Source: Ctena decussata
Lineage: Eukaryota > Mollusca > Bivalvia > Lucinida > Lucinidae
Direction: 5' to 3'
Assembly: GCA_963989385.1 (NCBI GenBank)
Contig: OZ022500.1
Span: 15,824,460-15,888,459 of the forward strand
Length of the DNA: 64,000 nt
A program made the position numbers and the translations under genes. Below, piece after piece: positions 56,901 to 64,000 of the stretch. Every line of letters starts with the position of its first letter. Within the stretch, counting starts at the first letter, position 1. The notes under the pieces are model-generated. The model saw only the letters and a list, made by a program, of their open reading frames with translations. It did no database searches and was not told the origin of the DNA.

Positions 56901-57119
56901 CAGTGGTATCTAAGGTATCACTTGAAAAGTAGTATAATGCTAAGCCTTTTTGCAGGCCCCGAAACAGTAAGTAATTAAGGGACTGAACCACACTATTCAA
57001 CAGCAGTATAAAGGGAGATAACTCACATCATCCTCTTCCTCCTCATCATCATCACCCACATGGAGGACGGCATCGGCATCACCATTCACTGACACTGTCA
57101 CATCATTAGAACTTACACC
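50861..57119 (-). CDS. ATP6V0A: V-type proton ATPase V0 subunit a, C-terminal part in 4 exons
   Basis: Subunit a forms the proton half-channels against the c-ring. Exons 57119-57027, 56499-56382, 55575-55401 and 50957-50861 join with matching phases into 160 residues plus TAG. Residues 1-31 are the acidic variable loop (DDDEEEEDD). Residues 32-70 contain [12 protein letters not shown] and [14 protein letters not shown]; the Arg (61) and His (69) match R735/H743 of yeast Vph1. Residues 71-129 contain QLSEVLW, a long hydrophobic helix and [16 protein letters not shown], whose Glu (116) and Arg (126) match E789/R799. The C-terminus [13 protein letters not shown] closes the protein. About 650-700 N-terminal residues are missing from the window. 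The isoform is not assigned. Confidence 0.95.
51114..51340. mobile_element. MITE family J copy 2
   Basis: ttaacccattccattcgaga and inverse of tcagaatgcaatgggttaa; central cacaccaacgtgtgg palindrome. In the last V-ATPase a intron. Confidence 0.75.
51447..51640. mobile_element. MITE family J copy 3, right end lost
   Basis: ttaacccattgcattctggg at left, central gccccacgtttgtggggc palindrome; adjoins MITE K at 51648. Confidence 0.7.
51648..51850. mobile_element. palindromic MITE family K copy 2
   Basis: aaagtgcattagaatgg, attgtcattctgggaggtaa and the inverse ctctccaaatgacaat; same layout as 43560-43985. Confidence 0.6.
52106..52263 (-). mobile_element. tRNA-derived SINE copy
   Basis: Minus-strand head ccctctatagctcagtaggt is a good A box with acceptor-like start. 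The body is shared with 4664-4806. Confidence 0.65.
52264..52945. other. V-ATPase a intron, includes an A/T hairpin
   Basis: 52456-52497 is an A-run facing a T-run. Otherwise nothing recognised. Confidence 0.4.
52950..53095 (-). mobile_element. tRNA-derived SINE copy, different family
   Basis: Minus strand: tgtggtgcagtggttagaga A box and ggtcgtgagtttaagcc B box at tRNA spacing; followed by the body ggccatctgatgactgg. Confidence 0.65.
53096..53870. other. V-ATPase a intron, unclassified
   Basis: No gene or repeat supported; GC rises slightly around 53690-53870. Confidence 0.4.
53878..55100. mobile_element. composite bounded by inverted ggtcctactaaagacagaaa
   Basis: ggtcctactaaagacagaaa at 53898 faces its inverse near 55065-55085. 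A direct copy (ggtcctactaaagtcc) lies at 55042. accgaaaaggaccgaaaag occurs on both sides. The interior holds the 261-bp array. Confidence 0.6.
53971..54864. repeat. 261-bp tandem array, 3.4 near-identical copies
   Basis: tgaggcctaattgg recurs at 53971, 54232, 54493 and 54754, exactly 261 bp apart (87 codons). Copies differ at only a few positions. Each unit has a 66-codon minus-strand frame ([20 protein letters not shown] onwards) that I do not recognise and that ends in a stop inside the unit. Confidence 0.9.
55401..55575 (-). CDS. ATP6V0A: V-ATPase a exon, last transmembrane helix
   Basis: 175 bp. QLSEVLW is completed across the splice, followed by a hydrophobic segment and [15 protein letters not shown]. 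Acceptor cttttccag, donor TG|GTAAGT, phase 2 out. Confidence 0.96.
55620..55705. mobile_element. short palindromic element
   Basis: gcaaacagtgcagacccaga … tgctcctacaggagca … tgatcaggcttacactgtttgc; the same core type as MITE families H and P. Intronic. Confidence 0.6.
56382..56499 (-). CDS. ATP6V0A: V-ATPase a exon with essential arginine
   Basis: 118 bp. It begins FDFGD and ends LWALSLAHA; the Arg of SYLRLW is the essential proton-path residue in the family. Acceptor catttcag, donor C|GTAAGT. Confidence 0.96.
57027..57119 (-). CDS. ATP6V0A: V-ATPase a exon: acidic cytosolic loop
   Basis: 93 bp, 31 codons, phase 0 at both ends; acceptor gattacag, donor GAT|GTGAGT. It occupies the place of the variable acidic segment between transmembrane helices 6 and 7 region in subunit a. 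The sequence itself is poorly conserved, so the assignment rests on position, phase and acidity. Confidence 0.8.
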
Positions 57120-57160
57120 CTGTAATCACAAACACAAATTATTGAAGATAAATAGTTACA

Positions 57161-57345
57161 CATTCAGGTTAAGCAACTCCTCTATTCTCATTTTCACCTT
57201 CCTCCTCCAAGGGGGTCTACTCTTAAAGGAAAGAATTTGCTCCCTTAGGAGCAAATTCTTTCCTTTAAGTGTTGACCCCCTTTTGGATGGGTTTGCCATC
57301 CAGGGAAGCAAATAAGAAGTAACAAAAGTTGTCTTCCTTTGGAAA
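57161..57345. mobile_element. MITE family G copy 9
   Basis: Core gaaagaatttgctcccttag with its inverse; located 40 bp upstream of a V-ATPase a exon. Confidence 0.75.
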
Positions 57346-57507
57346 AACAAATGGCAGAAAAACATATGGTCGCTTAAATCATAAAATATCCAAATATTTT
57401 TGCCTATTATGATAATATGACAGCTAAAGTCTGCCATCTATAACAAATCTACCATGTTTCCTTAGTGCTAGTTCTGTATGCTTTCGTTTCTGTGTTTACA
57501 TAGTAAA

Positions 57508-57615
57508 TTACCAATGTGCTTAAATATTGGGACACCTAAAATCGTTAATTTTCTATTTGGGACAAATGGAAAATTAACTGTTTTTAGGTGTCCCAATACT
57601 TAAACATATTACGGT
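57508..57615. mobile_element. small TIR element (gggacacctaaaa)
   Basis: tattgggacacctaaaatcg and inverse of gtttttaggtgtcccaata; inner gttaattttc / gaaaattaac pair. Confidence 0.7.
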
Positions 57616-57658
57616 AAAACTTTGGCTGTTATTCAGATTTCTTTTTCTGAACTAATTA

Positions 57659-57875
57659 AGAAATAAATTCTCGCTGACAGTGATTTGTTGCCCAATATAT
57701 CGCTGGTTGGAGGTCAGTCCTAAAGTGGATATATCACGAGCGTGAAGTGTGAGTGATATATTCACTGACGACTGACCGACAGAGCGCAAAGCGCAAGTGA
57801 TATATTCACTGATGACTGACCAACAACCAGTGATTTATTGGGCAACAAATCACTAGTTAGCAAGAATCTATTTCT
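57659..57875. mobile_element. 217-bp palindromic MITE
   Basis: agaaataaattctcgctgac … tgatttgttgcccaat faces its inverse with about 4 mismatches in 38. The centre has opposed gatatattcactga repeats. Confidence 0.8.
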
Positions 57876-58985
57876 ATTCTAACACACAAGAAACAGCAAA
57901 AACGCAAGCGTTTCCTTCAGGTTTTTCCATTTTTTCGCCATGATTATATGAAGAAATCCCACCAACAACTTTGACTGTAACAGAGGCATTTACATGTATT
58001 TTGTAAGTTTTGGATGCAAGAAAATGACGTTACACCATCTATTCTCATGGAAATGAAAATTGGTATCACCAAATGAATGTGCAGATGTGCCGTAAAACCC
58101 ATATCACTCACTCACTCCTGGGTTTCTACTAAGCACACACTTACCACTTATTCCTGTGTTTTTTGGGGGTTTTTTTTAAGTATTTTATCTCTATAAACAC
58201 AGCATCTGAAAACACTTCACTTTTTGACTCATTTTCAGGTATAAAATCCATAGGACAGCAATGCTGAAGAAAAATATCCTTTCTTGTTAGAAAGTAAGGT
58301 TCCTCTTGCATGCGACAATGCTACCTGAGAGGGTGTATGTGACATCTATAGGGGCCCTGACTGGCACTCAAGCTTGCCTACCCGTTTTGAATGGTACTTT
58401 ATTTAAAGAGCAGGCAAAGGGTTAATATATAACTTGGAATTGAAGCATATTGTTCCAAATTAAAAGTCTGAAACATACTATCAAGAGCCAGATGGTAGGA
58501 GAATGAATTTAAGAATTTACTGATTTGTTTAATTTGTACAGTATTCTCTTCATCAGAAGCAGAAAATCATGCAATAGATCAGAAAAACATGCAGTACTCT
58601 AGAAATCATGCAGTCTACCACAAAAAAAACCCAAAACAAATCCTACAGTAGAAAAAGGTTTACTTTATTTGAAATTAGCATAACTGTTCATGCCCTATAA
58701 GCAAACACTGAATAATTTCATGAGCTTAGCAGTTTGCCTATTTTCATCAAAATCATTTTAACCACCAAAATTCAGAAATTATCTAATGCCATTCAAAGCA
58801 AATGATCATACAATGCTTATCAAATTCCAGCAGGCACATGACGCAATGACATTGCACTGACGTCGATGCGACGTAATAACATTGCATCAATGCTGTACAA
58901 TGTCATTTGGACTTCATATGCAAACTGGAAATATAATTATGCTGATGCAGAATATAGCTGCCATATTCCACCACATTCCTAAATA
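57876..58985. other. non-coding, no feature supported
   Basis: 58835-58895 has repeated tgacattgca / gacgtaataacattgca motifs only. Confidence 0.4.
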
Positions 58986-58989
58986 CATG

Positions 58990-59192
58990 TACTGTAATGA
59001 TCCTAAAATTTTGGACACCAAAAAGTCAGACTATTACTTAGAAAGTAGATTTACACACGTTGATGCATCCAAATGATGCTTAGTGAATGGCAAACATTGT
59101 AGACACTGATCAAACTGCTCCTTCAGGAGCAGTTTGATCTGGATCTACAATGTTTGCTCAGACCTGTCTGAATATTTAAGGTCATTACGGTA
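58990..59192. mobile_element. MITE family P copy 2
   Basis: tactgtaatgatcctaaaat at left, aaggtcattacggta at right; core gctccttcaggagc. Confidence 0.7.
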
Positions 59193-59264
59193 TGTTTGAA
59201 CATGCTCTTACAAGCCTACACTAGAAATATTTCCTTTCTACAATATTATTCTGCTATAAGATGC

Positions 59265-59370
59265 ATGGTTTACCCCTCAAAAACAAACCCAAAAATCTAG
59301 ATCCATCTCATAAGATCAATTTAGATTTTTTTGGATTCTTTTGGAAAAGGCAAACCCCATCTTAAAGCAG
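59265..59370. repeat. TCTAGATC-type palindromic element
   Basis: aaacccaaaaatctagatcc faces ttttggattcttttggaaaa; short. A further copy lies at 60165-60260. Confidence 0.5.
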
Positions 59371-59731
59371 AATTATTCAGGCCTGATATACAGGACCATT
59401 CTAGAGGCAGATAAAAGCTTTTTATAGCTGAATTATGAGGAAAAAGAAAATTACAAGCTGCTGTGATATGCAGTGTACTAACAATTAAGCATTTTAAAAC
59501 ATGCTGACAAACTTAAATGCAATTCATTATATCTGTTATGATGATATAATAATGTAGGTTATAAAGAGGGTTTTAATGGAATTGATAGATCTACTTTTAT
59601 TTCTATTTATTAAGTAGTATGTGCACATAATGTAGGTTATAAAGATGGTTTTAATGGAACTTATAGATCTACTTTTGTTTCTGTTAAAGTAGTATTAATC
59701 AAATGGGAATATACCATCTAGCAAATGCTAA

Positions 59732-59912
59732 TTAACCCTTAAAGCCCCGAAAAAAGCAAACGACAAACTTTAAGTTTGCATACTTTCAATCTGAGACTTT
59801 AAATACTTGAGGTCAAACAGTGTAGAATGGAATGAGGCCACTCACTATGAGGTGCCTCATCTGGATCTATGCTGTTTGCAAATTCAACTATTTTCAAGTG
59901 TAAAAATTAAAA
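59732..59912. mobile_element. MITE family H copy
   Basis: ttaacccttaaagccccgaa at left; central actcactatgaggtg palindrome; right end degenerate. Confidence 0.65.
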
Positions 59913-60377
59913 GCAGATCTAAAGACTCATAAATGTAATAATTGCCATGCAGGCATAAAATAGTATAGCTATTAATTTGGGGTGAAATTGAGGAAATACC
60001 TTCGGATAATCCTAAAATGATAACAATAAAAAGCATATTTGATAATATATCTGAATATAATTAGCAGGATTCCATTCAAATGCTGATCTAGCTGGTTATA
60101 TGCTAACACTATCAATTTCAAGGTCTGAAGCAGGCTATACTAAAATGATCCTTTGGTTATAATGCTATTTTTTCCTCTACAAAACAACTACAAAATCTAG
60201 ATCTATCTCACAGATCTTGATCTAAGAACTGTTTTGGATGGGAAAAACTTCTTACAGCAGAACTAGTTGATACAACTTATTTTCATGTGGGGTCCTTTAG
60301 GTGAGGGGAAAATGCCCCCATCTTACAGCCAAAAAAATATTGTAAATATTGGAACTGATATTCTTTAAGCAAGCATG

Positions 60378-60590
60378 TTCAGTCAACTCTCGATATCTCG
60401 AAGTCGAACTTCAGCCCAAACTACTGATATCTCAAAGTAAATTTTCTGGTACCAGGAAATTTACTTTGAGATATCAGTAGTTTGAGATGACAGGATATGA
60501 AATGTAAATAAAAATAGGAAATACATTCTTTGATAGAAGTAGATACTTTCAGATATCAGTGTTCAAGATATCAGGAGTTGACTGTAGATG
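60378..60590. mobile_element. MITE family M copy 2
   Basis: tcagtcaactctcgatatct at left, atatcaggagttgactgta at right; central aaattttctggtaccaggaa palindrome. Confidence 0.8.
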
Positions 60591-61307
60591 CAGATCAGAC
60601 AAAATTTCCTATTCTAAGGGGCAGTCTAAGCAAGATCTGCACTGTTTGCCATCCTGCAGTGACACCACAACAGACAAAGGTCTGTTACTGGAGATGAGTG
60701 TGATAAGTATCATATCTGGTTCAAGTGTCTCACTATTTTGTGTAACCCTAGCATCTACTTGCTGATGAACATATATGAAGTCCAGACTCCAGACATTTCA
60801 ATCATCTCAAAATTTAACTATATTGTACATCAAAATTAATTTTGTGATGGTTTGCAATGTCTTTTTTTCTCTTCACATCATACCAAAAAGATCTTAATAC
60901 CCTTGCTCATGGAAACTAAACATAGATAGACAGAATAGGATGCTCAAAAGCTAATTATAGTGCACACATTTTATTTCACAGAAAAATGTATGTTAGCATT
61001 TGTTCACATAAATTTTCAAAGTTACAATTTTTGTACGACACACCAGTTGTTAGCAGAGGAAACAGCCGATTTTGCAATGGGAGCAATCTTAACCCTTCTC
61101 ATGCTAATCGCGTATATATACGTTTTTGGGGGTAGGTCACTTTGTGAGCCTGTCAGGCACGCTAGACACCATGTATACCCCAACAGTGGTGGTTGTCCTA
61201 CCAAGGAGGGATTCTGCTTTCTATCAGAGCAAGTTTTTACCCACACCACTGGTATTGAGGATGATTACTAGTAAACACTGAAAATACATTGTATGTCAAA
61301 AACTTAC

Positions 61308-61452
61308 GAATTTCAAGATATCAGTTTTTCCAGGCACTTCCCCACTTGCTTGATCCCGAGTTTCTTCAAAGAAGACTTGATCCATATAAACTTTTACTAT
61401 CGATAAATGTTCAGCAATAACCCCGGCCCCCAGGGAAGCAATCACTTTGTTC
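61308..61452 (-). CDS. candidate coding exon of unknown product
   Basis: 145 bp open on the minus strand between a weak acceptor (ttcatag) and a good donor (TTC|GTAAGT), phase 0 out, which would fit the V-ATPase a exon at 57119. The peptide contains NKVIASLGAGVIAEHLSIVK and VYMDQVFFEETRDQ, soluble and protein-like. It does not match what I know of subunit a. It could be a cassette exon, an alternative first exon (in-frame ATG 9 nt upstream of the acceptor cut), a nested gene, or chance. Confidence 0.3.
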
Positions 61453-62540
61453 CTATGAAGCATACATTTGGGGCTAATATCTTGAACCTTTCATTTTTTT
61501 TTTTTAAGTGTCTTAAATGAACACCGGTTAGTCACATGACCAACATATTTGGATGTCACGTGACAGTCTAACCCATGCAACATGGCAGCTTACATCTCCT
61601 TTTATTTGGATAAAATTTTCAACATTATCGGTGAAAGTTTGTGGAATTTATGGCTTCTTAGGTAAGGGTACCCCCTTTTTAGCGTCTGATGAGCTGAAAA
61701 TGTAGCATGAGAAGGGTTAATTCTTTCTTTTTATAAACATCATTGTAGCTCGAGAAGAATCAAAATTTGGAATTATAGTTATGCTTGCTTCATTAACTTT
61801 GCACCACTGACTATCAACTATTACACCAAATCCTCTTTACAGAATGATAAATTCTGAAATCATTGTCACAAAGTTTCAAAAACTTATGTGTTTATGTAAT
61901 ATCATTTACATACTTGATACAGACATCATTCTTTTGAAATTAGTATCTGTACAAGCCTAAAACTGCATAATGGGATTTTGACCCTTAAAGACTTAACCTT
62001 TGTGGAAGCATACAGAAATCACAATAAAATGGCTTCTATTTTCCTATAATATGAACAGCCATGATGTTTTTGCAAAATCCACTTTTTCTTTTTTTTCTTG
62101 TTTCAAATACAGTAAAACACTTATATTTGGCAGCAACTTTATTTTGGTTGCTATTGGTGGCTACAACAAAACACACCAAAATAGAAGTTCGCCAACATTC
62201 AGTTTTTAAGGTATTTACATAGACATGTATCTAAAATTAGGAATGTGCCAAAATCAATTTGGGCCAATATGTCATTTTCACAAAACCGCCAAAATTTGAT
62301 ACCGCAGATATGAAGAATTCTACAGTACAGTATAGTATGCATTTTTGGTAAACTTCTATCCCACAAAATTTAACTGTGGTGACTACAGTATCTTTAAGAA
62401 GATCCTAATTTCAGCTCAAAAACTTTTGAAAATTATTACAGTCAAATTTCATAAAACTCAAACTTTGTTGGCTTGAAACCTTGCCATCAGTTTTGACAAC
62501 AACTCATTATGCCAACATGACTACGTCTGAAGCTGTATTA
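61453..62540. other. non-coding, no feature supported
   Basis: AT-rich. Opposed gcatgagaagggtt (61706) and aacccttctcatgc (61091) suggest an old TIR pair of about 630 bp around the candidate exon. Confidence 0.4.
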
Positions 62541-62543
62541 ACA

Positions 62544-62764
62544 CTTAAAATGCCAAAAATGAAATTAGTTTACTTTGTAAACAGCATAGATCCAGATGAG
62601 TGTATCATGATGAGCCACATGAGCCCCCTCATCTAAATCTACACTGTTTGCCCTCTTGTCTTTGAATTCTCAACATGATAAAGATTGAATGAAACATTTT
62701 TTTCTTTTTTGAAATTTGCCGTCATAAATTTTGTTGTCTGCTTTTTTGGTACTTTAAGGATTAG
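62544..62764. mobile_element. MITE family H copy
   Basis: aacacttaaaatgccaaaaa at left, ggtactttaaggatta at right; inner tcatgatgagcc palindrome and GTTTGCC motif. Confidence 0.7.
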
Positions 62765-63261
62765 AGCAGTATATAACCATCACAATACATTTTTGTTTCA
62801 TCTTTTTTTCTGACCTGGCATTCAACTGGCCCAAACCTGGTAAGTGCTTAGTGGGTGCAGTGCCTTTAAGCGCTCAAGCAAGCAGTGAATAAATTAATGC
62901 ATGCCAATCTAATCTTCTTGTCATGCAAAAACTTGCCCAGAAGCACTATAATGGGACATCCCCATCTTATTGACAAATCACCTTATATACAAAGGAATTA
63001 TAGTGGCCTCTGTCTGGGAGTTAATGGTTAAAAGTTAAAGCCAACAAAGTTTGACAGTATCTGGCAGAGAATGCATAAATGTCAATGAAAACTGCTTTGG
63101 TTTAAGCCCTAAGGAACACAGTATTTTAAACGGATCTGTTATGTCCCAATTATCTAAATTTTCTAAGAAGAACTGGTGTAACAAATCAAGAGACTGTAAT
63201 GAAAAGGATAAGCAGGCTAAAAACATGAGTAACAAATAAGATGGGACTTGCCCATCATATA

Positions 63262-63320
63262 ACAAGACCTGTCACAGGGACAGGATAGCTCGCCTGACAG
63301 CGCCTTGCCCATCACATAAA
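63262..63320 (+). mobile_element. 5' end of a tandem-repeat element
   Basis: acaagacctgtcacagggacagg hairpin (cctgtc / gacagg), then agctcgcctga, as in 34925-36260. Only the 5' end precedes the next element. Confidence 0.65.
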
Positions 63321-64000
63321 CAAGTAGCCCAAAGGGCAACAATTGCTCACCTGAGAGACATTGTAAACCTATAGGGATATTTAAGATGCTCAAGGGCAGC
63401 TAACTCCACAATCAGTGGTCCAATCAGGCTGAAAATTAAACTCATCCAAAACATTATGTATGCCCTCATTTAATATATGCAAGTTTAAAAAGTATCCAAT
63501 CAAGAGCACAATAGACAGAGCTGTCAAGGGCAGCTAACTTGGTAGTGGTTGGCCTGATCTGGCCAAAATTTGAACTTGTTTAAGATATTATGCATTTCCT
63601 CATTACCTGCAAGATTGAAAAGGATCAGATCAGAAGAAACCAAGAAAAAGTGGCGACATTGATTTTTTGGATGCTCAGGGCAGGTACTCCATAGTCAGTG
63701 GTGGGATCTAGCCAAAATGCTAACTAATCCAAGCTTTTATGCATATCCTCATTACCTGCAAGTATGAAGAGGATCCAATGAAAAATGAAAATGTGATGAC
63801 GTTGTTTTCTCCATTATAAGACTATGGGATTTTTTTCAAACGCTCAAGGGCAGCTAACTCCGTAGTCTGTGCTCAAATCCGGCCAAATTTCGAACTCATC
63901 CAAGCTCTTATGTATTCATCATTACCTGCAAGTATGATAAGGATCTAATCAAAAACCTTGATTGCAGCACCCTGAAAGTCAAACTTGCTCGAGATATTGT
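63321..64000 (+). mobile_element. tandem-repeat element, 5' part, runs off the window
   Basis: acaagtagcccaaagggc hairpin, then gctcacctgag as in 16739-19441. Units of roughly 140-170 bp (gctcaagggcagctaactcc, cattacctgcaagtatga) continue to the right edge. Confidence 0.7.

Noticed and set aside
60960..61271. 103-codon plus-strand frame
   Set aside because: No recognisable domain, its minus-strand shadow is equally open, and it overlaps an old inverted repeat.

Overview
This 64 kb window reads as repeat-rich nuclear DNA of an animal, most likely a bivalve mollusc. That assignment is an inference. It rests on two intron-rich metazoan genes with GT-AG introns, low GC, and a very dense population of small palindromic MITEs, tRNA-derived SINEs and tandem-repeat elements with (GACGGAC)n ends. 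There are no prokaryotic operons. Most short ORFs are noise inside repeats.

Two host genes can be supported, both on the minus strand. DUS1L (tRNA-dihydrouridine synthase 1-like) spans 6859-26669. I assembled eleven coding exons, all phase-compatible at every junction, giving a 538-residue protein. One is a 76-bp exon carrying most of a Cys-rich finger. The second gene is the C-terminal part of the V-ATPase V0 a subunit: four exons between 50861 and 57119, 160 residues. Its upstream exons lie beyond the right edge or were not found. A 145-bp stretch at 61308-61452 could be another exon of it, but I do not recognise its product. The two genes share no obvious function; one modifies tRNA in the cytosol/nucleus, the other forms the proton path of the V-ATPase.

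Layout. 1-6858: repeats downstream of DUS1L. 6859-26669: DUS1L, introns filled with MITEs, HINE/pearl-like elements and a hAT-type MITE. 26670-50860: intergenic, all repeats; it holds a LINE fragment split by a DNA transposon (28415-30470), a palindromic element (30711-31228), an AGATATCT-rich block (32100-32790), a 72-bp satellite interrupted by a SINE that is itself interrupted by a LINE (36660-39210), and a 4-kb double-ended tandem-repeat element (44970-48957). 50861-57119: V-ATPase a exons, with a 261-bp tandem array in the last intron. 57120-64000: repeats and one candidate exon, ending in two adjacent 5' ends of tandem-repeat elements.

The most striking signal is a shared architecture in the tandem-repeat elements. 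Most intact 5' ends begin near ACAAGA followed by a small hairpin whose sequence differs between families while pairing is kept. Next come a 10-12 bp subterminal inverted repeat, long tandem units, usually a GACGGAC run, and a 3' hairpin holding the second copy of the subterminal repeat. Several nested insertions with clean target-site duplications give a relative chronology.
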